Shown here one piece after another: positions 27,722 through 36,514 of a stretch of DNA of 64,000 nucleotides. How positions within the stretch are numbered: the first letter of the stretch is position 1; each line of letters opens with the position of its first letter. Below the pieces are notes generated by a model. The model saw only the letters and a program-made list of their open reading frames with translations. It was not told the DNA's origin and did not search any database. The stretch is from an uncultured Neomegalonema sp. (GTDB taxonomy: Bacteria > Pseudomonadota > Alphaproteobacteria > Rhodobacterales > Rhodobacteraceae), in contig CALKIZ010000038.1 of NCBI GenBank assembly GCA_937995735.1, positions 1 through 64,000 of the forward strand, in the 5' to 3' direction. Made by a program: the position numbers and the translations under genes.

Positions 27722-27781
27722 GACTCAGAACTTTTTCCGATTCAAAATGTTAAAAAACTCTTGCGCAAATCTCTGTGATTC
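27722..27781. promoter_or_regulatory. cluster of three GANTC sites upstream of the SPOR gene
   Basis: GACTC (27722), GATTC (27739) and GATTC (27777) lie within 60 nt, far denser than the one per 256 nt expected by chance at even base composition. They are about 125-185 nt upstream of the SPOR-protein start. This fits CcrM/GcrA-type cell-cycle control, inferred only. The rest of the 27501-27904 gap shows no gene. Confidence 0.45.
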
Positions 27782-27904
27782 GCATATCGTGTAATTTGTA
27801 ACCGGTCGGGATCGTCTCGGTCGGTAGCGAATAAGCCGAAGAAAACCATAAAAAGCCTATCGAGCAACGGAACTTCGGCACAGGCAAATTAGAGGAGCAG
27901 GTTC

Positions 27905-29851
27905 ATGTCTAAATTGGCATGGGAGCGCGCGGCTGGTTCAGCTGCAAAACTCGCAACAATATCGGTTATCGCAGCTCTTGCAGCGACCACATCCCTCGCA
28001 GCAAATTCCGCTGCACCAGTGAAAGGTCAGAACGCAAAAGTTCCTGCCTCTTATGGTCAGCCACAATTTGGTGCTCCGACATACGGACAGCCGCAATTCA
28101 ACGCTCCCGCTTATGGACAAGCACAAGTTGGTGCTCCTGTTTATGGTCAGCCTCTTTATGGTCAGCCTCGCTTCGGCGCTCCTGTTTACGGTCAGCCCAA
28201 CTTTGGCGCTCCCGTTTACGGTCAACCGCCACTGGGCCGCCAGCAAATTGCACCGGCAACGACCTCCACTTTCAAGCCATCTTCCGTTACCTCTGCCGGC
28301 GTTGCTCCTAAGCTGCCTTTGAACGCAGCCCGTCCAGCATTTCCTGCAGGTCAGCAGTTCGGCCAGCGGCCAGTTGCACCGCAGTTTGGTCAGCGTATTC
28401 CTATTTTCGCAAATACGCAGGCGAATGGCATCACATACGGACCGCCGAGCTACACACCACCAAAGGATTTTGATCCTAAGACAGCTTCGTCTTCACCATT
28501 CCCCTCTGATTGGCATCGCAATGCCTGGGGGCAACAGCAGATTCAAGGTCAGCGCGCTCGATTCCAAGGTCAAGGCCGTGCGCCGTTACCAAATCTAGCC
28601 GGTGCTCCGGTTTATGGTAATGCTTGGGGCCAAAACCCTATTGCTCCTGCTTCTGTGTCACGTTTTGCACCGGCAGAACCGTCATATGCACCGGCAGAAC
28701 CTCTGCGTCCTAACTATACTGCGGCTGCGCCGGTATATGCGCCGGCTAAACACGCGCCTGCTGCGCCGGCAAAATACGAATCGGTGGATTTAACGCCTCC
28801 GAAAAAAGCGGCGACGAAAGTCGAGCCGGCTGTAACGAAGGTCGAGCCAGCATCGACACCAACTTATAGCTATGACATCGCGCCATCCACTGCTGCTCCA
28901 TCGTATGTCGGCCAGTCCACGCAGATCAGCAGCATTTATGCTCCGTCGGCTACGCCTGCTGCACCGACGACAAATCCATATGAAGTTGTCATTGGGCAAT
29001 CGGGTGAAGTGAAGTCTTATGACTCAACTTCAACAGCTTATCAGCCAGCTCAAGCATATGAGCCTGCACCTGTGTACCAGACCACTACACAAGCCCCAGC
29101 TTATCAACCTGCACCAGCGCCAGCTTATCAGCCTGCGACACCAACGCCTGCCTATCAAGCTGCGACACCAGCCCCAGCTTATCAGGCTTCGACACCAGCA
29201 CCTGCCTATCAAGCTGTGACGCAAGCTCCAGCTTATCAGGCTGCGACACCAGCCCCTGCCTACGAGAGTGCAGCGTCAACTTACCAAGCTGCACCGGCTT
29301 ATGAGAAGGCACCGTCAACTTACCAAGCTGCGCCAGCTTACGAGAGTGCAGCGTCAAAATATCAAGCTGCACCAGCCTATGAGACTGCTGCACCAGCGTA
29401 TGAAACTGCGGTTCCTGCCTATCAGTCGCAAACTTCTGTGTACGAAGCACCGCAAGAAACTGCTCCAGCGTATCAGGCAGCTTCAAGTTACAGTGCTCAA
29501 GGCTATGAAACAGTAACCGCAGCACCAGCTTATGAGCCAGCGCCAGCATACGAAACAGCAGCTCCGGCTTACACGGATGCTGCGGCACAGCTCGGTTACA
29601 ACCCGTCTTCTTTCTCTTCCGGTAGCGATCACTTCGTTCAGGTAGGCGCATTCCGTAACCTGCAGCGTGCAGAGCGTCTTGTTCGGAAACTCCAGGGTGC
29701 GGGCGAACAGCCAATCATTACCCAAGCAAATGTGCGCGGTAAGCTCTATCACCGGGTTCGTGTTCCTGCCGCTGATAGACGTGATGCATCAAACGTTCAG
29801 AGCCGCATCCGTGGCCTTGGATACTATGAAGCACGCACGGTTCGTGGCTGA
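27905..29851 (+). CDS. Tyr/Pro-repeat protein with C-terminal SPOR domain
   Basis: A 648-residue exported protein in three parts. Residues 1-~35 form a signal region ending near SLAANSA. Residues ~50-110 contain about eight repeats of the YGQP-x-FGAP type. Residues ~380-560 hold a second array built on APAYQ/APAYE units with Tyr every 6-10 residues. The last ~72 residues form a SPOR domain (DHFVQVGAFRNLQRAERLV, then KLQGAGEQP and GLGYYEARTVRG), which in known proteins binds denuded peptidoglycan at septa. The long middle is probably disordered. AGAGGAGCAGG precedes the ATG. It lies just upstream of dacC, a peptidoglycan carboxypeptidase. Confidence 0.88.
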   Translation: MSKLAWERAAGSAAKLATISVIAALAATTSLAANSAAPVKGQNAKVPASYGQPQFGAPTYGQPQFNAPAYGQAQVGAPVYGQPLYGQPRFGAPVYGQPNFGAPVYGQPPLGRQQIAPATTSTFKPSSVTSAGVAPKLPLNAARPAFPAGQQFGQRPVAPQFGQRIPIFANTQANGITYGPPSYTPPKDFDPKTASSSPFPSDWHRNAWGQQQIQGQRARFQGQGRAPLPNLAGAPVYGNAWGQNPIAPASVSRFAPAEPSYAPAEPLRPNYTAAAPVYAPAKHAPAAPAKYESVDLTPPKKAATKVEPAVTKVEPASTPTYSYDIAPSTAAPSYVGQSTQISSIYAPSATPAAPTTNPYEVVIGQSGEVKSYDSTSTAYQPAQAYEPAPVYQTTTQAPAYQPAPAPAYQPATPTPAYQAATPAPAYQASTPAPAYQAVTQAPAYQAATPAPAYESAASTYQAAPAYEKAPSTYQAAPAYESAASKYQAAPAYETAAPAYETAVPAYQSQTSVYEAPQETAPAYQAASSYSAQGYETVTAAPAYEPAPAYETAAPAYTDAAAQLGYNPSSFSSGSDHFVQVGAFRNLQRAERLVRKLQGAGEQPIITQANVRGKLYHRVRVPAADRRDASNVQSRIRGLGYYEARTVRG

Positions 29852-29915
29852 TCCTAATTCCAGAATAAACGACAGAACCGGTTGAGATTCTCCCACTTAA
29901 CCGTTTCCAACTTAG

Positions 29916-29940
29916 ACGCCGCGCATTGCGCGGCGTTTTT
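29916..29940 (+). terminator. terminator after the SPOR gene
   Basis: ACGCCGCGCA directly followed by TGCGCGGCGT, then five Ts: a classic GC-rich intrinsic terminator (a few innermost bases form the loop), 64 nt after the stop. Confidence 0.9.
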
Positions 29941-30054
29941 CGGTTGCAAGATACGATTTCTTTGCGTTTGCAGGCTTTGGTACGCTAAGACTTAGAGAAT
30001 TGGACGTGAGGCGATGCCACCGTCTGAGGACAACAATTCAAGGACTCTGCCCTG

Positions 30055-31218
30055 ATGATCCGTACTGTCTTTCTCGCGCTAATCGCCGCCTGCCTTGCAA
30101 TCGCACCTGTGCGCGCGCAACAGATTGATACTGCCGCAACGAGTGCAATTTTAATGGATATGAGTTCCGGTGCGGTTCTGATGAGCAAAGAACCCGACCG
30201 CCGCATTCCACCGGCTTCGATGTCCAAACTCATGACTGTCTATATGGTGTTTGAGGCCCTCTCAGAAGGACGCCTTAAGCTCGACGACGAGTTTGCTGTC
30301 AGCGAAAAGGCATGGCGCATGGGCGGCTCGAAGATGTTCGTTAAAGTGAATACGCGCATTACCATCGAGGACTTGCTGCGCGGAATTATCGTTCAATCGG
30401 GCAATGATGCTTGCATTGTCATTGCTGAAGGGATGGCCGGGACCGAGGAAGCCTTCGCACGCAAAATGACTGAAAAAGCGCGTGAGTTAGGTCTGAAACA
30501 TTCGACCTTTGAAAATGCGACCGGATTGCCGGGCGAAAATCACCTGATGAGCGTTGGGGATCTTGCCAAGCTCGCTACGATTATCATCGAAAGATTTCCT
30601 CAATATTACGGCATTTACAGCGAGCGCAGCTTTACCTGGGAAGGCATAGACCAAAATAATCGCAATCCGTTGCTGCGGACAAATATGGGCGCGGACGGTT
30701 TGAAAACCGGTTACACTCAAGAGGCAGGGTATTGTATTGTCGGGTCAGCTGTTCAAGGGGATCGCCGTCTTGTGCTCGTTGTGGCCGGACTGCCCTCAGC
30801 CCAAGCGCGGGCCATTGAAGCGGAACGTATTCTCAGATGGGGCTTTCGTGAGTTTGAAACTACAAAACTGCTGAAAGAGGGTGCTCAGGTCGGAAATGCG
30901 GATGTTTGGATCGGTGCTGAAGCTCGGGTTCCGCTGGTCGTTGATAAACCGATTGTCGTGACGACGGCCTTCGGGCGGGGCGAGCAAACTACCGCAAAAA
31001 TTGAATATGATGGTCCGATTCCAGCCCCCATCACCAAAGGCCAGCGCATTGCGACTTTGGTTGTGACCGCGCCGGACGTTGAACCGATTGAAGTTCCATT
31101 GCTTGCCGGTGCTGATGTTGCAAAGGGCGGCTTTGGTAAGAAACTCTTGGGTGCAGCTGAACAATGGTTCAATAAGGGCTTGGACGCTGCGCTCGGTAAT
31201 AATACAGCATCCGAGTGA
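30055..31218 (+). CDS. dacC: D-alanyl-D-alanine carboxypeptidase (PBP5/6 type)
   Basis: A 387-residue periplasmic penicillin-binding protein. The signal peptide ends at VRAQQ. The three S11 motifs are present: S55-M-S-K58, SGN in VQSGNDACIVIAEGM and KTG in GLKTGYTQEAG. A PBP5_C beta domain follows (~residues 270-370), and the tail GKKLLGAAEQWFNKGLDAAL is the usual amphipathic membrane anchor. It trims the terminal D-Ala of peptidoglycan stem peptides. It starts the tight run dacC-tmk-holB-tatD-MBL with start-stop overlaps, so co-transcription is likely. The symbol could equally be dacA; paralogues are not resolved. Confidence 0.93.
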   Translation: MIRTVFLALIAACLAIAPVRAQQIDTAATSAILMDMSSGAVLMSKEPDRRIPPASMSKLMTVYMVFEALSEGRLKLDDEFAVSEKAWRMGGSKMFVKVNTRITIEDLLRGIIVQSGNDACIVIAEGMAGTEEAFARKMTEKARELGLKHSTFENATGLPGENHLMSVGDLAKLATIIIERFPQYYGIYSERSFTWEGIDQNNRNPLLRTNMGADGLKTGYTQEAGYCIVGSAVQGDRRLVLVVAGLPSAQARAIEAERILRWGFREFETTKLLKEGAQVGNADVWIGAEARVPLVVDKPIVVTTAFGRGEQTTAKIEYDGPIPAPITKGQRIATLVVTAPDVEPIEVPLLAGADVAKGGFGKKLLGAAEQWFNKGLDAALGNNTASE

Positions 31219-31817
31219 GTTTCATTACCATTGAGGGCGGTGAAGGGACGGGTAAGTCAACGCTGATCCGTGGCCTAGCGAAAGCGCTTTCTGCTCAAGG
31301 CCGTGATGTTGTTCAAACCCGCGAACCGGGAGGGTCACCCGGTGCAGAAGATATAAGGACGCTGTTGGTTACCGGGGAGACGGATCGTTGGGATGCGATG
31401 ACTGAATTGCTTTTGGTCAATGCTGCGCGCCGTGATCATGTAGAGCGTGTCATTCGCCCTGCACTTGAACGTGGGGCAACAGTCCTGTGTGATCGGTATC
31501 TTGATAGCACACGCTGTTACCAAGGGATGCGGGGCGTTCCTCGGACGATGATTGACGATTTGCATGAAAGCGCAATCGGTCTTGATCCAACGATTACCCT
31601 CATTCTCGACGCTCCGCCGGAACAAGGGCTTGAACGTGCGGCTGATCGTGGCGGTGATGCACGATTTGAGGCGATGGGGCTGGCGTATCATACCCAACTT
31701 CGCGATGGCTTTCTGTCAATCGCGAAGGCGGACCCCAACCGCTGTACTGTGATTGATGCCACGCAATCAAAAGAGGCTGTTCTTGCGGCTGCTTTTGCCG
31801 CTTTGAACATCGCGTGA
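31215..31817 (+). CDS. tmk: thymidylate kinase
   Basis: A 200-residue dTMP kinase. The P-loop is EGGEGTGKST, DR in CDRYLDSTRCYQGMRG is the TMP-binding segment, and TREPGGSPGAEDIR is the conserved DRX-like loop. It makes dTDP for DNA synthesis. The GTG start overlaps the dacC stop by 4 nt. The neighbour holB overlaps by 1 nt; the tmk-holB pair is conserved widely in bacteria. Confidence 0.96.
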   Translation: MSFITIEGGEGTGKSTLIRGLAKALSAQGRDVVQTREPGGSPGAEDIRTLLVTGETDRWDAMTELLLVNAARRDHVERVIRPALERGATVLCDRYLDSTRCYQGMRGVPRTMIDDLHESAIGLDPTITLILDAPPEQGLERAADRGGDARFEAMGLAYHTQLRDGFLSIAKADPNRCTVIDATQSKEAVLAAAFAALNIA

Positions 31818-32839
31818 TGAGCGATCCACACAGCACAGTTCGGTTGCATGGCCATCTTGCGCAGCAACGAGCCTTTCTTGATGCGTTTCATTCCGGCCGA
31901 ATACCTCATGCATGGATGCTTGCAGGGCCTGAAGGGATTGGCAAAGCAACTTTTGCGCATCTTGCCGCGAGAGTGATCTTCAGCGGCAAACCTGATATGG
32001 TGAATGATGCGGCCACTCCCGAACACCAAAGGATAACAGAGGGCAATGAACCCGCTCTGACGGTGTTGACCCGAAGCGTGAATGAGAAAACAGGCAAGCT
32101 GCGCAGTAATATCGCTGTTGAAGAAGTTCGCGCTCTAAAGCGCGCTTTGACCTTTGCACCGACGGAGGGCGGGTGGCGCGTTGTTGTTGTTGATCCTGCC
32201 GAGGATATGAATCCTTCGGCAGCAAACGCATTGCTGAAAGTTCTCGAAGAACCGCCTGCAAAAGTTGTTTTCTTTTTGGTGACTCATGTGCCGCGCCGTT
32301 TGTTGCCCACAATTCTTTCACGCTGTCGTCGGCTTGATTTCAGTGCGCTTGAAGCATCCGATCTCGCGGTCGCTTATGAAGAGGTGACAGACGAGCCGCC
32401 TAGTGATGCGATTATCGCCGCAGCCCGAGGCTCGGTGGGGGCGGCGCTTGCGCTCGCTGAACAAGGTGGGTCGGCATTGCAAGACGCCATCCGGGATGTT
32501 CTTGCGCCGCTGCCAAATCATATTGATCGCGCTGCCTTGCACAGTTTAGCGGATAGCGCGGCGGCATCAGGTAAAGATGATGCTTTTCGCACGGCGGTTA
32601 AGTTGATTGCTGATTTGACAGCGCGGATTGCGACATCTGCGAGTGGAGCCGATGCGCCGCCCGCTGGGTACGATGCGCTTGTGTCTGTCGCTACTCCGCA
32701 AAACGCAGCGCAATGGGCGGAAGCGACGGTCAATATTACGGCACTTGCGGACCGAACACTTGCGCTCAATCTTGACCGCCGCCAAGCCTTGCTGGATATG
32801 GTCGTTAGAATTGAAAAAGTGGCAAAAGGGACCGCTTAA
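31817..32839 (+). CDS. holB: DNA polymerase III delta-prime subunit
   Basis: About 340 residues of the clamp-loader AAA+ family. GPEGIGKATFAHLAARVIF replaces the strict P-loop, as often in delta-prime. VVVDPAEDMNPSAANALLKV (then LEEPPAKVVFFLVTH) is the Walker B and sensor region, and TILSRCRRLDF is the SRC motif that supplies the arginine finger. A GTG 3 nt upstream is also in frame; the ATG overlapping the tmk stop (TGATG) is preferred. It sits between tmk and tatD, the usual arrangement. Confidence 0.95.
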   Translation: MSDPHSTVRLHGHLAQQRAFLDAFHSGRIPHAWMLAGPEGIGKATFAHLAARVIFSGKPDMVNDAATPEHQRITEGNEPALTVLTRSVNEKTGKLRSNIAVEEVRALKRALTFAPTEGGWRVVVVDPAEDMNPSAANALLKVLEEPPAKVVFFLVTHVPRRLLPTILSRCRRLDFSALEASDLAVAYEEVTDEPPSDAIIAAARGSVGAALALAEQGGSALQDAIRDVLAPLPNHIDRAALHSLADSAAASGKDDAFRTAVKLIADLTARIATSASGADAPPAGYDALVSVATPQNAAQWAEATVNITALADRTLALNLDRRQALLDMVVRIEKVAKGTA

Positions 32840-32840
32840 T

Positions 32841-33632
32841 ATGCTCGTAGACAGCCATTGCCATCTCGATTTTCCGGATTTCGAGGAAACGCGCGACGAT
32901 GTTGTAGCGCGCGCGGTTGCGAATGGCGTTACGCGGATGGTCACGATCTGCACGCGGCCTTCGCAAGAGCCATCAATCCGTGCGATTGCCGAGAAATACG
33001 AGCCTGTCTTTTATGCCGCCGGTGCGCATCCTCTGAATGTTGGTGAAGAACCGCTTACGACGGTAGATGCTTTGATTCAGATGACACAGCATCCGAAGAT
33101 GGTGGGTATTGGAGAAACGGGACTCGATTACCATTACGACAAATGGCCGCCGGACTTACAAAAAGAGAGTTTTCGTATTCATATTGATGCGGCGCGGGAA
33201 ACCGGATTGCCGCTGATCATTCACTCGCGCAATGCGGACTCTGATATGGCCGTGATGCTCAGGGAAGGATATGACAATGGGGCGTATCCTTGTGTGATGC
33301 ATTGTTTCTCTTCGACCCGTGCTTTGGCGGAAGCGGCGCTTGATATGGGGTTCTATCTGTCGATGTCTGGCGTTGTGACTTTCAAGAATGCGCAGGAGTT
33401 GCGGGATATTTTCAAGGATGCTCCGCTGGATAAAATCCTTGTCGAAACCGATGCGCCTTATCTTGCGCCTGTTCCTAAGCGCGGTAAACGCAATGAGCCT
33501 GCTTATGTGGCGCATACGGCGGCGATGGGCGCTGAGATTTTCGGCATGAGCGCCGGAGATTTTGCGGCGAAGACGACGGATAACTTTCATATGCTGTTTT
33601 CAAAAGTTCCCCGCGCGGAGGTGGCTCTATGA
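32841..33632 (+). CDS. tatD: TatD-family metal-dependent hydrolase
   Basis: 263 residues in a TIM-barrel fold. Metal ligands appear as DSHCHLDF, GIGETGLDYHY, PLIIHSRNADSDM, VMHCFSS and LVETDAPYLAP. TatD/YcfH proteins act as 3'-5' DNA exonucleases; this one is the YcfH-like copy usually found after holB. It starts 1 nt after the holB stop and ends in an ATGA overlap with the next gene. Earlier in-frame codons overlap holB and are not used. Confidence 0.94.
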   Translation: MLVDSHCHLDFPDFEETRDDVVARAVANGVTRMVTICTRPSQEPSIRAIAEKYEPVFYAAGAHPLNVGEEPLTTVDALIQMTQHPKMVGIGETGLDYHYDKWPPDLQKESFRIHIDAARETGLPLIIHSRNADSDMAVMLREGYDNGAYPCVMHCFSSTRALAEAALDMGFYLSMSGVVTFKNAQELRDIFKDAPLDKILVETDAPYLAPVPKRGKRNEPAYVAHTAAMGAEIFGMSAGDFAAKTTDNFHMLFSKVPRAEVAL

Positions 33633-34432
33633 CATTGCGCCTCACCATTCTTGGCTGTGGATCATCGGGCGGGGTTCCGCGCGTTGGCGGTGTTGATGGC
33701 GCGCAATGGGGTGCGTGCGATCCTAACGAGCCGAGGAACCGTCGCCGCCGGTGTTCTGTGCTTGTGGAGCGGATTGCTGATGCTGGCACGACGCGCGTTC
33801 TGGTAGATGCTGGTCCTGATCTGCGCGCTCAGTTGCTTGATGCACAAGTTCCTGATCTTGATGCGGTGTTGATCACACATGAACATGCGGACCATGTTCA
33901 CGGCATCGACGATTTACGGCCCATCGTGATTAGCCGGAAACAGCGCCTTGATGTTTGGGCCGATCCTGATACCGCCGCCGCTTTGCGGGACCGGTTTTCA
34001 TATGTCTTTGTTCAACCCGAAGGCAGCAATTACCCGCCTATTTTGAATTTGCAGGAAATGGGGAGCGAGCTGACGATTGAGGGGGCAGGGGGGGCTGTCA
34101 CAGCGGTTGCTCATGTGATCGAGCATGGTCCGGGGTTTAATGCACGGGGGTTTCGCTTTGATGGGATTGCCTATACGCCTGATGTTAGCGCATTGGATGA
34201 TGATGCATGGGCGGCGCTGAGCGGCGTTGATACATGGATTGTCGATGCTTTGCGCCGCGATCCGCACCCGACCCATTCGCATCTTGAGCAAACATTGGAA
34301 TGGATCAAACGGGTAGACCCGCGCCAAGCGGTGATTACCAATCTGCATAACGATCTCGACTATGCGACGCTATGTGCGGAAGTGCCTGAAAATGTCATCG
34401 TTGCTTATGATGGATTGACCGTCACGCAATAA
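33629..34432 (+). CDS. MBL-fold metallohydrolase (PhnP-like)
   Basis: 267 residues with the metallo-beta-lactamase signature THEHADHVHGIDDLRP. The start, RLTILGCGSSGGVPRVGG, and the Cys/Arg region GACDPNEPRNRRRRCSVLV resemble PhnP, a phosphoribosyl cyclic phosphodiesterase, and the wider YycJ-like group. In many alphaproteobacteria this gene follows tatD as here, without phosphonate genes, so its real substrate is unknown. It ends the dacC-to-MBL run and converges with the next operon. Confidence 0.9.
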   Translation: MTLRLTILGCGSSGGVPRVGGVDGAQWGACDPNEPRNRRRRCSVLVERIADAGTTRVLVDAGPDLRAQLLDAQVPDLDAVLITHEHADHVHGIDDLRPIVISRKQRLDVWADPDTAAALRDRFSYVFVQPEGSNYPPILNLQEMGSELTIEGAGGAVTAVAHVIEHGPGFNARGFRFDGIAYTPDVSALDDDAWAALSGVDTWIVDALRRDPHPTHSHLEQTLEWIKRVDPRQAVITNLHNDLDYATLCAEVPENVIVAYDGLTVTQ

Positions 34433-34450
34433 ACGCGACGGCCTCTGACG

Positions 34451-35293
34451 TCAGGTCTTTTTGGTATCATCAACAATGTTCATCGTGGCGAGGCCGCTGG
34501 AGCCTAGCGGGGTGGAGGCAAAGGGTCCGCCGTGGCGCGCGAGGGCGAGATCTTGCGGGTCTGGTTCCGGTGCATCCGCAAGCACGTCTTTTGCGAATTG
34601 CTCAGCGTTGTCTTTTGGCCGGAAACCGAGATGCTTTGCCCCCGTATTGTCCAGTGCTGAGCGATCATTGTCCGAGACGCCGTAAACAACTGTAAATTCG
34701 GTTACGGGTGTGTCGATGGACCGTTCGACCAGTTGGATGAGATCATCATAGCTAAGCCATGTTCCTAACGCGCGTGTGTTCGTAACCTGAGCGCATGAAC
34801 AAATGCGCAGGCAAACGCTCTCCAAGCCGCGCTTCTCCCAGTACATCCGGCCAAGGTCTTCGGCGAAGCATTTCGCCAAACCATAGAATGTGTCGGGGCG
34901 ATGTGGAACATCGATGCCGATTGCTTGTGTTTTCGGGTACATGCCGACAGCGTGGATTGAGCTGGCATAGACCACGCGGCGCAAGCCTTTGCGGTGGGCG
35001 GCTTCCCAGACATTATATGCGCCGATGAAGTTCGGTTGAAGCAGGGTTTCAAAATCCCGTTCATCGCCGATTGCGCCGAAATGGATGACCATATCCGCGC
35101 CGTCCAGCAGCGCTTCCATCTCTGCGAGGTTTGTAATATCGGCACGGACATAACGCTCGCCTTCGTAAAGATTGCCGACATCCTCCATAATATCGGACGA
35201 CACAAACTCATCCGCCAATTTCGCCAAAGGCTCGCGCAGGTAAGACCCGAGACGACCGGCGGCCCCCGTGAGGACGATCTTTTTCAATTTCAT
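34451..35293 (-). CDS. NAD(P)-dependent epimerase/dehydratase, uronate-dehydrogenase-like
   Basis: A 280-residue extended SDR. The Rossmann start is VLTGAAGRLGSYLREPL; the active-site Ser/Tyr/Lys are in YASSIHAVGMYP and FYGLAKCFAEDLGRMYW. LRICSC, the length, and the C-terminal HLGFRPKDNAEQFA resemble bacterial uronate dehydrogenases (Udh), which oxidise glucuronate or galacturonate to aldarolactone. A different sugar or hydroxyacid substrate is possible. It is the last gene of the hyuA-to-here operon, 12 nt after the aminotransferase gene. A Thr/Lys-ended tail of ~20 residues is longer than in characterised Udh. Confidence 0.82.
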   Translation of the reverse strand: MKLKKIVLTGAAGRLGSYLREPLAKLADEFVSSDIMEDVGNLYEGERYVRADITNLAEMEALLDGADMVIHFGAIGDERDFETLLQPNFIGAYNVWEAAHRKGLRRVVYASSIHAVGMYPKTQAIGIDVPHRPDTFYGLAKCFAEDLGRMYWEKRGLESVCLRICSCAQVTNTRALGTWLSYDDLIQLVERSIDTPVTEFTVVYGVSDNDRSALDNTGAKHLGFRPKDNAEQFAKDVLADAPEPDPQDLALARHGGPFASTPLGSSGLATMNIVDDTKKT

Positions 35294-35305
35294 GGAGGTT
35301 GTTCC

Positions 35306-36514
35306 TTAGAGAAAGTTTAGCTGTTTAACCGCCTTCGCGATGCGGTCCATGGCATTCGAGAGAACCTCTTCAGAGGCCGCCGTGGAAATTCTGAAGAATG
35401 GCGAAAGATCATAGGCGCTGCCCGGTACAGACGCGATCCCCGCTGCTTTTAGCAAATAGCCGGTGACATCCGCATCGGTTTCGATTTTATCGCCATCGGG
35501 CGTCGTCGCGCCGATTAAATCTTCGCAGCCGATATAGGCATAAAACGCGCCTTCGGGGGGATCGAGAGTTAATCCGGGAATGCTCGCCACACGCTCGACA
35601 ACAAGATTGCGGCGGCGTTCAAACGCGGCGCTGAATCGTCTGACCTCATCTTGGGGGCCGGTTAAAGCTGCGGCGGCGGCGGCTTGGGCAATGGAACATG
35701 CGCCAGAGCAAATTTGGCTTTGAACTTTCGTCATTGCCGCGATCAAGTCGCGATGTCCCGCGCCATAGCCGATGCGCCATCCTGTCATCGCGTAGGCTTT
35801 GGAGACTCCGTTGACCGTGAGAATACGGTCCTTCAAATTCGGACAAGCGGCGGCGAAGGATGTGAATTGACGACCATCAAACAGGATATGTTCGTAGATT
35901 TCATCCGACAATGTGAGAATGCGCGGGTGCTTTTCTAAGACTGCACCGAGGGCATATAAATCGTCGACTGAACAAAGCGCGCCGGCAGGATTGGAAGGCA
36001 TGTTCAGAAACAGCCAGCGGCTTTTATCTGTGATTGCCTCTTCAAGCCGTGCTGTGCTGAGGCAAAAGCCTTCTTCAGCGGGGCAGGTTACGGAGATTGG
36101 CGTTCCACCGAGGATCAACACGATGTCTTTGTATTGCCCGAAATAAGGGGCGGCGAGGATGACTTCATCGCCCGGTTCTAATGTCGCCATCAGAGCATTG
36201 AAGATGACTTGTTTTGCGCCGTTGCTGACGATGATCTCATCGGCCTGATATGTCAGATTGTTTTCTTTAAGGAATTTTGCGCTGACGGCAGCCTTTAATT
36301 GTGCGGTTCCGCCGGTCGCCGGATATTTGGTTTCTCCGGCAAGGGCGGCTTCGTGGGCGGCTTGTTTGATATGATCGGGCGTGTCGAAATCGGGCTCGCC
36401 AAGGCCGAGGTCAATGACGTCTTCGCCGCGCGCTTTAGCCTCTTTCGCGGCTTGGCTGACCCAAGCCGAAGCGGATGGTTTTACCGGCGCTAATCTTGAG
36501 GAGGCATAGGTCAT
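35306..36514 (-). CDS. class I/II PLP-dependent aminotransferase (aspartate aminotransferase-like)
   Basis: A 402-residue fold-type I aminotransferase. IDLGLGEPDFDTPDHIKQAA is typical of subgroup I-beta aspartate aminotransferases (AspC/AatA). The PLP lysine lies in NGVSKAYAMTGWRIGYGAG, with SNGAKQVIFNALMATLEPGD and LNMPSNPAGA near the cofactor. The operon suggests a specialised rather than housekeeping role, transferring the amino group of the catabolised compound or making a keto acid for the adjacent aldolase (inference). It overlaps the aldolase stop by 4 nt. Confidence 0.9.
   Translation of the reverse strand: MTYASSRLAPVKPSASAWVSQAAKEAKARGEDVIDLGLGEPDFDTPDHIKQAAHEAALAGETKYPATGGTAQLKAAVSAKFLKENNLTYQADEIIVSNGAKQVIFNALMATLEPGDEVILAAPYFGQYKDIVLILGGTPISVTCPAEEGFCLSTARLEEAITDKSRWLFLNMPSNPAGALCSVDDLYALGAVLEKHPRILTLSDEIYEHILFDGRQFTSFAAACPNLKDRILTVNGVSKAYAMTGWRIGYGAGHRDLIAAMTKVQSQICSGACSIAQAAAAAALTGPQDEVRRFSAAFERRRNLVVERVASIPGLTLDPPEGAFYAYIGCEDLIGATTPDGDKIETDADVTGYLLKAAGIASVPGSAYDLSPFFRISTAASEEVLSNAMDRIAKAVKQLNFL

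Noticed and set aside
27960-29600. CRISPR-like array
   Set aside because: The regular repeats are in-frame codon repeats of the SPOR protein, without spacers of uniform length.
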